Below, piece after piece: positions 1 through 7,207 of a DNA stretch of 64,000 nucleotides (position 1 is its first letter; each line of letters begins with the position of its first letter). The DNA is taken from positions 1-64,000 of the forward strand of contig CALKBO010000034.1 in NCBI GenBank assembly GCA_937989875.1, given 5' to 3'. Below the pieces are notes generated by a model that saw nothing but the letters and a program-made list of their open reading frames with translations, was not told where the DNA came from and ran no database searches. This stretch comes from an uncultured Collinsella sp. GTDB lineage: Bacteria > Actinomycetota > Coriobacteriia > Coriobacteriales > Coriobacteriaceae. The position numbers and the translations under genes were made by a program.

Positions 1-48
1 GTGCCGGGCGGCGGGCGGGGCATGGCCACCGGACCCATCGAAACACAT
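1..48 (-). CDS. possible 5' end of an unidentified gene, cut by the window edge
   Basis: Reading the minus strand from position 48, an ATG opens a frame (MCFDGSGGHAPPAARH) that stays open to the left edge. An AAGGA sequence lies nine bases upstream of this ATG, and a GC-rich hairpin at 77-110 would separate it from the GntR gene. Only 16 codons are visible, so no product can be named and the frame may be fortuitous. Otherwise 1-287 shows no convincing gene. Confidence 0.25.
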   Translation of the reverse strand, partial: MCFDGSGGHAPPAARH

Positions 49-76
49 CTCCACCATTCCTTCAACTGGGAAAATG

Positions 77-110
77 GCGCCCCCGGGGCCCGAGAGGGGC
101 CGCGGGGGCG
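77..110 (-). terminator. GC-rich hairpin, possible terminator
   Basis: CGCCCCC at 78-84 pairs with GGGGGCG at 104-110, and GGCCC at 87-91 pairs with GGGCC at 97-101. On the minus strand the stem is followed by a short ATTTT stretch. It lies about 180 bases past the stop of the GntR gene, so it could end that transcript. The T-tract is short, so this is tentative. Confidence 0.4.
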
Positions 111-287
111 TTCGGTTAACTGCGGGAGCGTGCCGTCAGCTCAATGTGTTCGGCTGAGATCGGAAATCAACCATCAAGATAATTTCAAACTGATTGCCGC
201 AACGCGGTTGAACGGTCGCGTTTGCGCCGTGAACGGTATGGAAACGCCCGGTGAGATGATCCACCGGGCGCTTCCATTCGCAATGTC

Positions 288-1031
288 CTAGATGTCAAAA
301 ACGTAGCGAGACCCAACGATCCGCTGACGACCGATGATAAACGGCCGCCGCTGCTCATCAAAAAAGAAGGCTTCCATATAAAACAAGGGTTCGCCAACGG
401 GAACTGCCAACAGCCGAGCGACCTCGGGCGACGCGCACGCGATCTCGAGTGTGCACGGGTCGGTAAACGCGGGCGTACGGCCCGTCCGGTTACGCACGAA
501 CTCAAAAATGGATTGGTTAGATAGAGGTGCCGTTGATAGATAGGCGTTGTCCTCGTAAACGTATATGTTGTTCTCGAGCATGACGGGGACTCCATCGGCA
601 GTGCGCACGCGCTCAACGCAAATCAAGTCAGTTCCAACGGGAACACCAAAGAACTGTGCTTCGGTGGAATCCGCCGGCAGTATCTTTCTCGAAATGACAC
701 GCGCCCCCGGTTCCATTCCGTTAACGCGGCATGCGTCCGAAAAACTCTGGACGTCATCCTTCTGGCGAATCTTGCGCTTGAGCTTGGGGGCATTGACAAA
801 CGTGCCTTTCCCCTGTCGCTTCGTTAGATAGCCCTGTTGGACGAGCTCCTCAATAGCGCGTCGCACGGTAACGCGGCCAACTTTATAGCTCTCAGCCAAT
901 TCGAATTCGTTGGGTATCCGCGCGCCTGCCTTGTAGGCACCGGAGTTGATTTCGTTTTTGATGATATCGATAACCTGTTGGTACAGCGGTATCGCTGCTT
1001 TACCGTCAGTTAGCCCTTCAGTCGGTGGCAT
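288..1031 (-). CDS. GntR-family transcriptional regulator, HutC/UTRA type
   Basis: A 247-residue one-component regulator. Residues about 12-80 form a GntR winged helix-turn-helix (PLYQQVIDIIKNEI start, recognition helix around VGRVTVRRAIEELVQQGYL, then RQGKGTFV). Residues about 95-245 match a UTRA ligand-binding domain, which in this subfamily usually senses a sugar phosphate, amino acid or related small molecule. The ATG is preceded by GGAGAGG at good spacing. The nearest genes downstream of its own promoter direction are unknown (window edge), and the upstream neighbour is a separate HAD phosphatase, so the regulated pathway cannot be read from context. The ligand is not predictable here. 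Confidence 0.9.
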   Translation of the reverse strand: MPPTEGLTDGKAAIPLYQQVIDIIKNEINSGAYKAGARIPNEFELAESYKVGRVTVRRAIEELVQQGYLTKRQGKGTFVNAPKLKRKIRQKDDVQSFSDACRVNGMEPGARVISRKILPADSTEAQFFGVPVGTDLICVERVRTADGVPVMLENNIYVYEDNAYLSTAPLSNQSIFEFVRNRTGRTPAFTDPCTLEIACASPEVARLLAVPVGEPLFYMEAFFFDEQRRPFIIGRQRIVGSRYVFDI

Positions 1032-1062
1032 ATACCCTCTCCAAGCGCAATTAAGTCTAAAA

Positions 1063-1108
1063 CGGGCTTAGGGGCATTCAACAAGTCCTTAAGCCCGCAT
1101 TAGCTTAA
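1063..1108. promoter_or_regulatory. inverted repeats upstream of the GntR gene, possible operator
   Basis: CGGGCTTA at 1063-1070 is the inverted complement of TAAGCCCG at 1090-1097, and a second dyad TTAAGC...GCTTAA overlaps its right half (about 1089-1107). The repeats lie 30-75 bases before the GntR start. GntR regulators commonly bind dyads in their own promoter, so autoregulation is a reasonable inference, but no direct match to a known UTRA-family operator was seen. Confidence 0.3.
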
Positions 1109-1181
1109 AGTATGCTAGGTGTCGCACCAAAATGTCGGCAATTTACTCATCAGACCCGAAAAACGCGCAACTACCGCGCTC

Positions 1182-1841
1182 CTAAGAAAGCGTGAGCAGT
1201 TCCGGCAGCTGGTCGATAATCTTGTCCGCGGCATCCTGGCTAAAGCCAAAGCGCTCCTCGCGCTTGGCAATCACCGTTAACCCCGCGCGTTTGCCGGCAG
1301 TGATACCAGGCACCGAATCCTCAACACAGCAGCAACGGTCCGCAGGCAGCCCCAACAGATCCAGCGCATGCAGGTAGATGTCGGGCTCGGGCTTGCTCTC
1401 CTTAAACTGTTCGCCGCTCACCACATACTCAAAGGCATCCGACAGCCCGCATGCATCGAGCACTTCCTCGATGCTGTCCATGGGAGACGAACTCGCCAGC
1501 GCCACGCGAACGCCGCGGCGCGGCAACTCTCGAATCGTATCCACAGCGCCCGGGTTAATCAAAGCCTGGTAGTCACGCGGACGCTTATGCGCCCACTCGT
1601 CCCAACGGGCCAACGCTTCCTCGCCAGTGAAGTGCCCTTTACCGGCGCGTTCAAACCAATCGACCAGCATATGCAGGAAGAACTGATGCGAGGTGCCAAT
1701 CTGCCCGTTCAGCTCCTCTTGGGTCAGGTTCAACCCAAGCTCCTTGGCAAACGCGGCAGTCTCCCCCAGGTAGTAATACTCGGTATCGACGATGACGCCA
1801 TCCATGTCAAAGATAACGGCGTCGAACGGAAATGCGGACAC
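1182..1841 (-). CDS. HAD-superfamily phosphatase/phosphomutase, beta-phosphoglucomutase-like
   Basis: A 219-residue soluble hydrolase of HAD subfamily IA with a helical C1 cap. Motif I is DMDGVIVDTE (nucleophile and general acid Asp), motif II is in ALASSSP, the motif III lysine is in ESKPEPDIY, and motif IV is CVEDS. This set is typical of beta-phosphoglucomutase and sugar-phosphate phosphatases; which one cannot be decided by eye. The GTG at 1841 was chosen because AGGGAGG lies five bases upstream and the coding similarity begins immediately after it. A separate Cof-type phosphatase lies upstream, with a terminator hairpin between them. Confidence 0.85.
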   Translation of the reverse strand: MSAFPFDAVIFDMDGVIVDTEYYYLGETAAFAKELGLNLTQEELNGQIGTSHQFFLHMLVDWFERAGKGHFTGEEALARWDEWAHKRPRDYQALINPGAVDTIRELPRRGVRVALASSSPMDSIEEVLDACGLSDAFEYVVSGEQFKESKPEPDIYLHALDLLGLPADRCCCVEDSVPGITAGKRAGLTVIAKREERFGFSQDAADKIIDQLPELLTLS

Positions 1842-1856
1842 GGCACCCTCCCTAAC

Positions 1857-1882
1857 AAAAGGACGCCCGCGAGCAGGCGCCC
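1857..1882 (-). terminator. intrinsic terminator after the Cof-type phosphatase
   Basis: On the minus strand GGGCGCC pairs with GGGCGTCC (one G-U pair) around a seven-base loop and is followed by TTTTG. It lies 24 bases after the stop codon of the Cof-type gene and just before the Shine-Dalgarno sequence of the next gene. Confidence 0.55.
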
Positions 1883-1905
1883 GAACCATGCATTAATCGG
1901 CGATT

Positions 1906-2748
1906 CTAACCCAGCAGCTTATCCAGCGCCACCGCAATACCGTCTTCGTTGTTATTGGCGGTCACCATCTGGGCCACAGCCTTAACCTCATCGACGGCGT
2001 TGCCCATGGCAACACCGGTGCCGGCCCACTCAATCATGGACTTGTCGTTCTGGCCGTCGCCAAACGATACGACCTCGCTGGCATCGATGCCGAGCTTGGG
2101 CAGGGCACCCTCGAGCGCACGAGCCTTGTCGATGCCGGGCGCCGTATATTCAAAATACCAGTCAGCCGTAAACATACCCGACAGCGTCTGGGTAAAGGGC
2201 GCGTACATCTCCTCGTGATGCGCCTGCAGATAGGCCGGATCGCCCGCGGTGAGTAGCTTGTCCACCGGATAGGCATCCGCCACCTCATGAAGGCTCTCGA
2301 CTTCGCGAATCTTAAGATCGCAGGCGTCGCGCTCGTATTTGACGATATTCTTCTGCGAGCCGTCCGGCAGCGTAATCATGCAGCGATACGAGTCCTCTAC
2401 ATGCAGGTCACGCCCGAGCGAAATCATAGGGATCACGTCAAAGCTGCGAAGATGGTCAATTAGGCGATGCAATTCGTCGACCGGCATGGCCTGGTCGAAC
2501 AGCACCTCATCGGTCTGGGCATCGACCACGTGCGCACCGTTAAAGGCGACCAGCAGGCCATCGTGGTTGTGGAGATCGAGTTCCTGACCCAGGGCGCGAA
2601 GACCCCAGGCGGGACGACCCGAAGCCAAGATGAGCTTAATGCCCGATTCCTGTGCCGCGAGCAGCTTCTCGCGCGTACGCGGGCTGATCACCTTCTGATC
2701 GTTGGTAAGCGTACCGTCGATATCCATTGCGATGGCTTTAATTGCCAT
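1906..2748 (-). CDS. Cof-type HAD-IIB family phosphatase
   Basis: A 280-residue protein of the Cof/YbiV type. Motif I is DIDGTL near the N-terminus, a C2-type cap fills the middle (about residues 85-200), and motif IV is FGDGQNDKSMI near the C-terminus. Family members dephosphorylate a range of sugar phosphates, flavin or cofactor intermediates; the substrate is not predictable. The ATG at 2748 follows AGGGAGG at good spacing; an upstream extension of the frame lacks a ribosome-binding site. Lies between deoC and a second HAD enzyme, all on the minus strand, but spacing suggests separate transcripts. Confidence 0.88.
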   Translation of the reverse strand: MAIKAIAMDIDGTLTNDQKVISPRTREKLLAAQESGIKLILASGRPAWGLRALGQELDLHNHDGLLVAFNGAHVVDAQTDEVLFDQAMPVDELHRLIDHLRSFDVIPMISLGRDLHVEDSYRCMITLPDGSQKNIVKYERDACDLKIREVESLHEVADAYPVDKLLTAGDPAYLQAHHEEMYAPFTQTLSGMFTADWYFEYTAPGIDKARALEGALPKLGIDASEVVSFGDGQNDKSMIEWAGTGVAMGNAVDEVKAVAQMVTANNNEDGIAVALDKLLG

Positions 2749-2897
2749 ATGTGCCTCCCTGTCATTGAACAACCTTGTCTGAGCCATCATACAGAACACC
2801 CACGGCAGCTCTGTCTGCAACGGGTAAAAAGTCATATTGTCCCGAACATGAACGACGCGTGGTCGTGAAGCTTTATCGCTCAGGTTAAATTCGCCTG

Positions 2898-3572
2898 CTA
2901 ACGACGCTCCTCCGTCGGTGCACCCTCGACGATCGCAATGCCCGCCGATGCACCCAACGCGCTAGCGCCGGCCTCGATGAATGCGCAAGCCTCTTCGTAA
3001 TTATGGATACCGCCCGCCGCCTTGATTGCCACGGAATCGCCGAGCACCTCGTGCATCAGCCGCACGTCCTCGAGCTTAGCGCCGCCAAAGCTTCTGCCAG
3101 TCGATGTCTTAAGGAATCCCGGCTTAGCCTCCAGCGCAATCTCACACACACGGTGCTTGGCGGCATCGTCGCCGTCCAGCTTGCACATCTCGACGATCAC
3201 CTTCTCAGTGATGCCATGCGCGCGACAAAAATCAGCAATGGCAGTCATCTCGCGCTCGATGGCATCAAAATCGCGGTTCTCGACCGACTCCTGATTCAAA
3301 ACGTAGTCAATCTCGGTAAAGCCGCACGCAGCGTATTCCTCAAACCTCGCAAGCTTCTCCTCAAGCGTCATAGTGCCCTGGGGAAAGTCGATAGCACCGG
3401 CAAGGATAATGTCAGAGCCCTCGAGCATTGCGCGACCCGTCTCGTACTCCTGCAGGTTCGCAAATACACAACGGAAGTTGTACTTTAGCGCCTTCTCGAC
3501 ATACTGCTCAAATGTGTCCTCGGGAGCGTCGATATAGTCGATGTATTTATTGATGGGTTTGGCAAGCGTCAT
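2898..3572 (-). CDS. deoC: deoxyribose-phosphate aldolase
   Basis: Cytosolic class I aldolase that splits 2-deoxyribose-5-phosphate into glyceraldehyde-3-phosphate and acetaldehyde, the last step in deoxynucleoside catabolism. The 224-residue length is usual for the family. The Schiff-base lysine is Lys155 in GFLKTSTG, the second active-site lysine is Lys184 in VAIKAAGGI, and the proton-relay Asp is in TEIDYVLN. GAIDFPQG matches the conserved early loop. No other nucleoside-catabolism gene (deoD, deoB, deoA) is adjacent, so it appears to be a lone copy. Confidence 0.95.
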   Translation of the reverse strand: MTLAKPINKYIDYIDAPEDTFEQYVEKALKYNFRCVFANLQEYETGRAMLEGSDIILAGAIDFPQGTMTLEEKLARFEEYAACGFTEIDYVLNQESVENRDFDAIEREMTAIADFCRAHGITEKVIVEMCKLDGDDAAKHRVCEIALEAKPGFLKTSTGRSFGGAKLEDVRLMHEVLGDSVAIKAAGGIHNYEEACAFIEAGASALGASAGIAIVEGAPTEERR

Positions 3573-3788
3573 GCTGGGCCTCCTTGTTCAGGACCGACAA
3601 CCGATTTGTGGTTTCACGCGAAATACCACGTTCAATGTACGCCCGATACGCAAGGACAGCGTCCGCATTCCGGCAAGCGGTATGAAATTAGCTGTAGAAG
3701 TATATCTACGGAAAGCGAATGGCGCCGCATGCGGATGCCGACAGCCAGGCACCCCCCCTCAATACACCCTCATGCCCATTCAAATAGC

Positions 3789-3824
3789 AAAGGGGCCCGC
3801 ATCCCAACGGATACGGGCCCCTTT
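3789..3824 (-). terminator. strong hairpin terminator after pgi
   Basis: AAAGGGGCCCG at 3789-3799 pairs perfectly with CGGGCCCCTTT at 3814-3824; inner bases extend the stem. It lies about 30 bases past the pgi stop codon and is followed on the minus strand by TTTGCTATTTG. The remaining interval 3573-3788 holds no gene I can support. Confidence 0.8.
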
Positions 3825-3852
3825 CAGTCATAAGCCAAATCGGCCGTAAAGA

Positions 3853-5547
3853 CTACTTACGGTGAGCGCGGTAGAACTCGATGAGCGCCTGGGTCGAAGC
3901 GTCCTGCTCGGCCTTGGCGGCGTCGTCGTGGAAGGCCGGGGTAATCTGCTTGGCAAGCTGCTTGCCCAGCTCGACGCCCCACTGGTCGTAGGAGTCGATG
4001 CCCCAGACCGTGCCCTCGACAAACGTGATGTGCTCGTACAGAGCGATGAGCTCGCCGAGTGCGAACGGGGTCAACGTATCGCCGAAGATCGAGGTCGTCG
4101 GACGGTTGCCCTCAAAGCAGCGGGCCGGGACGATCTGCTCGGGCGTGCCCTCGGCGCGCACCTCGTCGGCCGTCTTACCAAAGGCGAGTGCCTTGGTCTG
4201 GGCCAGGAAGTTGCCCAGGAACAGCTCGTGAACATCCTGGCCGCTGTCGGTTGCGGGGTTGGCAGTGTTGGCGAAAGCGATAAAGTCGGCCGGGACCACC
4301 ACGGTGCCCTGGTGCAGCAGCTGGTAGAAGGCGTGCTGACCGTTGGTGCCGGGCTCGCCCCAGAAAATCTCACCGGTATCGGAGGTCACAGCGCTGCCGT
4401 CCCAGCGGACGTGCTTGCCGTTGGACTCCATGGTGAGCTGCTGCAGGTAGGCCGGGAAGCGGTGCAGATACTGGCAGTACGGCAGCACGGCGTGGCTCTT
4501 AGAGCCGAAGAAGTTGACGTACCAGACGTTGAGCAGGCCCATCAGCGCGACAGCGTTGTTCTCGAGCGGGGTATTGCAGAAGTACTCGTCGATGGCGTGG
4601 AAGCCCTCGAGGAACTGCTGGAAACGCTCGGGGCCGAGCACGACGATCAGCGACAGGCCCACGGCGGAGTCAACGGAGTAGCGGCCGCCGACCCAGTTCC
4701 AGAAGCCGAAGGCGTTGGCGGGGTCAATACCGAAGGCCTCAACCTTCTCGAGTGCGGTGGAAACGGCGACGAAGTGCTTTGCCACGGCCTCGGCGTTCTG
4801 CTCAGCGGAACCGTCGATGGCACCCTGGGCCTTGAGCTGCTCGAGCATCCAGGTCTTGACCTCGCGGGCGTTGGTGAGGGTCTCGAGCGTGGTGAAGGTC
4901 TTGGAGACGATGATCACGAGCGTGGTCTCGGGGTCCAGACCGCGGAGCTTCTCGGCCTGATCGTTGGGGTCGATGTTGGAGATGTAGCGGCAGTCGATGC
5001 CGGCATCGGCATAGGGGCGCAGTGCCTCGTAGGCCATGACCGGGCCCAGGTCGGAGCCACCGATGCCGATGGACACCAGGTGCTCGATCTTCTTGCCGGT
5101 AACGCCCTTCCACTCACCGGAGCGCACGCGCTCAGCGAAAGCGTACATGCGGTCGAGGACCTCGTGCACGTCAGCGACGACATCTTGGCCGTCAACGATG
5201 AGCTGGCCCTTCTCGCTTGCCGGGCGGCGCAGCGCGGTATGCAGGACGGCGCGATCCTCGGTAGTATTGATGTGCTCGCCGGAGAACATGGCGTCGCGGC
5301 GCTCCTCGAGCTTCACCTCGCGGGCAAGATCGCACAGCAGCTTGACGGTCTCATCGGTCACCAGGTTCTTCGACAGATCGAAGTGCAGGTCACCGGCGTC
5401 AAAGCTCAGCTTGTTCACGCGCTCGGCATCGGCAGCGAACCAGGCCTTGAGGTCGATACCCTCGGCCTCGAGCTTCTCCTGATGAGCCTCGAGTGCCTTC
5501 CAAGCGGCAGTCGACGTAGCATCGATAGGTGCGGCAACAGTTGCCAT
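3853..5547 (-). CDS. pgi: glucose-6-phosphate isomerase
   Basis: Interconverts glucose-6-phosphate and fructose-6-phosphate in glycolysis and gluconeogenesis. The 564-residue protein has two sugar-isomerase (SIS) folds, with GIGGSDLGPVMAYEAL and ISNIDPNDQAE in the first, and the PGI signature around VGGRYSVDSAVGLSL in the second. Length fits the long bacterial/eukaryotic type rather than the short Firmicute type. The ATG at 5547 follows GAGGAGG five bases upstream; the frame's nine-codon upstream extension is not needed. Monocistronic, with its own terminator. Confidence 0.97.
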   Translation of the reverse strand: MATVAAPIDATSTAAWKALEAHQEKLEAEGIDLKAWFAADAERVNKLSFDAGDLHFDLSKNLVTDETVKLLCDLAREVKLEERRDAMFSGEHINTTEDRAVLHTALRRPASEKGQLIVDGQDVVADVHEVLDRMYAFAERVRSGEWKGVTGKKIEHLVSIGIGGSDLGPVMAYEALRPYADAGIDCRYISNIDPNDQAEKLRGLDPETTLVIIVSKTFTTLETLTNAREVKTWMLEQLKAQGAIDGSAEQNAEAVAKHFVAVSTALEKVEAFGIDPANAFGFWNWVGGRYSVDSAVGLSLIVVLGPERFQQFLEGFHAIDEYFCNTPLENNAVALMGLLNVWYVNFFGSKSHAVLPYCQYLHRFPAYLQQLTMESNGKHVRWDGSAVTSDTGEIFWGEPGTNGQHAFYQLLHQGTVVVPADFIAFANTANPATDSGQDVHELFLGNFLAQTKALAFGKTADEVRAEGTPEQIVPARCFEGNRPTTSIFGDTLTPFALGELIALYEHITFVEGTVWGIDSYDQWGVELGKQLAKQITPAFHDDAAKAEQDASTQALIEFYRAHRK

Positions 5548-5665
5548 AGAGTCCTCCTCAGCATACGGGCGCACGCCTCCATGCGCCCGGACATTCAGAT
5601 GCCACTATTCTAGCGCAGGTCAAGACTACAATCAGCGAGCGTTGCCAATCGGCCCCCAAACGACA

Positions 5666-5733
5666 ACCGACCAAAAAGGGACAGGTTTATTTTGGCAGGT
5701 CAAACGCTTTACCTACCATAATTTACTTGTCCC
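5666..5733. repeat. REP-like imperfect palindrome, copy 1
   Basis: GGGACAGGTTTATTTTGGCA (5678-5697) and the following GGT form an imperfect inverted repeat with ACCTACCATAATTTACTTGT (5711-5730) plus CCC. The flank CCGACCAAAAA (5668-5678) recurs at the second copy near 7.1 kb. Sequence of the GGGACAGGTT type is familiar from REP elements mobilised by REP-associated tyrosine transposases; that link is from memory and no such transposase gene is in the window. It sits between pgi and the upstream gene. Confidence 0.5.
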
Positions 5734-5747
5734 TTCCTGGCAGGCCA

Positions 5748-6323
5748 TTATGCCGCGGCGCATACGCTGCCGAGCAGCTCGCGCAAGGGAGACCCGATGC
5801 CCTCCAGCAGTTCGGGTGCGATAATGGCAAAAACGGGAACCTCGCCGGCACCCACAACGGCGGGCACTTTTCCCTCGGAGACGATGCACCCGTAGGGAAC
5901 AAAGCCGTCCTCGCCGGCATCGAGCACGGCCATGCGACGAGCGAGTTCGCGCACAAAGTTCGCCGTATCGGCATCGCCGATCGCCAGGACAAAGTCCACG
6001 CCCTCATCGGTCGCCAGGGCTACGGCCTCGTCGACCAAATCGTCTCCCCCGTCGCCCCCGACCAAGCCGCAACGAAAGAGTATGCGTTCGAGCAGGGCGC
6101 GATCGAGCGAGCCCAGCGCCGCCGAAACGAGCTCATCACGCGTGTGCTTGTCGCCTCCCAGCACGACCAGTGCCTTGGTGCCGCCATAGTGGGCAACCAA
6201 TCGTCCGCACCAGCGAGCCACATTCCCATCCGCAACCAAGCGCGTCGGCATACCAAACCCATAGTTGACCATTGTCCCCACAACCCTTCCGTGCTTTATG
6301 GTGGTATCGATCGTTAGGCTCAT
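5748..6323 (-). CDS. half-length iron-containing alcohol dehydrogenase-like protein
   Basis: Unusual 191-residue protein resembling only the N-terminal nucleotide-binding half of iron-dependent (butanol-type) alcohol dehydrogenases: MVNYGFGMPTRLVADG matches the family start and GVDFVLAIGDADTANFV aligns with the AVGGGSVID region. The glycine-rich GGGS motif is replaced by GDADT, and the whole C-terminal metal-binding domain with its histidines is absent, with a normal stop at 5748. Family enzymes are about 380 residues. The true start may be the ATG at 6272, where the similarity begins. It could be a remnant that stays open or a repurposed NAD-binding domain; dehydrogenase activity is unlikely. 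Confidence 0.6.
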   Translation of the reverse strand: MSLTIDTTIKHGRVVGTMVNYGFGMPTRLVADGNVARWCGRLVAHYGGTKALVVLGGDKHTRDELVSAALGSLDRALLERILFRCGLVGGDGGDDLVDEAVALATDEGVDFVLAIGDADTANFVRELARRMAVLDAGEDGFVPYGCIVSEGKVPAVVGAGEVPVFAIIAPELLEGIGSPLRELLGSVCAAA

Positions 6324-6413
6324 GCTACGAAGCGAGCTTTTCCGAGCTGTTTCGCGCTCTTTAGGGCTGCGTTAAAATCAGATTCAATCCGACATGGCGT
6401 CCAGTTGCGACAA

Positions 6414-7037
6414 TTAGACGGTCAAAATCCAAGGGCCAAGATGCACGAACAGGATGAGCCAGACAAAAGACAGGCAAAACCCGCCCAGCACATCCGAAAC
6501 GTAGTGCACGCCCAGATAGACACGGCTGACGCCCACCGCAAGGATGACACACGCGAGTGCAACCTCGATGGCGGCGCCGAACGGAAGGCCACACACGCCA
6601 CACCGCACCAACCATATACCATAGCCATAAAACGCCATGGCCGCCATCGAGTGGCCCGAGGGGAAGCTCAGCCCCGGCGCCTCGACAAGCCGAAATCCCT
6701 GTGGACGAGGTCGACGCACAAGGACCTTTAACAGCTGGTCGATTGCGCTGATAGCGCCGACATTGAAGGCGGCCCAGACAACATGGGCCCAATTGGGCGC
6801 CCACAGCATCGCCGCGGCTAGCACACCGACGACAAACGGCAGCGACGCCAAACTCGAGGCGGCTTTCATCACGGCCGTCAACACCGGCGACCGAAGCCTC
6901 TCGACAAGCAGCAAGTAACCCACCTCATCGATTCTTATAGCCCGTCCTTTGAGCACCTTGATCAGCAGGTAAACAAAGATCGCAAGGCACAGCACGAACA
7001 GTATCAGAAGTGCAAGATCACCCATATCGATGGTCAT
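6414..7037 (-). CDS. PAP2-family membrane phosphatase
   Basis: Integral membrane phosphatase of 207 residues with about five hydrophobic segments. The three acid-phosphatase signature motifs are present: KVLVRRPRP, FPSGHS and SRVYLGVHYVSDV, the last two carrying the catalytic histidines. Relatives dephosphorylate undecaprenyl pyrophosphate or phosphatidic acid/phosphatidylglycerol phosphate at the membrane. Substrate cannot be assigned. It is divergent from the DNA polymerase gene, with a REP-like repeat between them. Confidence 0.88.
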   Translation of the reverse strand: MTIDMGDLALLILFVLCLAIFVYLLIKVLKGRAIRIDEVGYLLLVERLRSPVLTAVMKAASSLASLPFVVGVLAAAMLWAPNWAHVVWAAFNVGAISAIDQLLKVLVRRPRPQGFRLVEAPGLSFPSGHSMAAMAFYGYGIWLVRCGVCGLPFGAAIEVALACVILAVGVSRVYLGVHYVSDVLGGFCLSFVWLILFVHLGPWILTV

Positions 7038-7100
7038 CCATACCCCCTCAGCGTATTCAACACATTAAGGCTACCGACCCACCGTAAGCACTCGGTAAAC

Positions 7101-7139
7101 CGACCAAAAAAACCTGTCCCTATTTGGTAGGTTTTGACG
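7101..7139. repeat. REP-like repeat, copy 2 with an inverted core
   Basis: CCGACCAAAAA is followed by AACCTGTCCC and TATTTGGTAGGT. Copy 1 near 5.7 kb has the same flank, then GGGACAGGTT, then TATTTTGGCAGGT. The central ten bases of the two copies are exact reverse complements while both flanks keep the same orientation. It lies in the divergent promoter region between the PAP2 and DNA polymerase genes. Confidence 0.45.
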
Positions 7140-7207
7140 ATGTCCGGTCGAGCGGGTATTATCGAACAGGTATTCGATAAGAACATGTGTTTGATGAAAG
7201 GGCGCGG

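Noticed and set aside
3862..5613. 583-codon open frame on the plus strand opposite pgi; similar frames oppose nrdD (32928-35168), gpmI (48546-50720), metY (20965-22605) and oppA (46590-48257)
   Set aside because: The minus-strand genes have clear families and motifs; the long antisense frames follow from GC-rich codon usage that avoids TTA, CTA and TCA. Their translations show no recognisable domains and lack good ribosome-binding sites.
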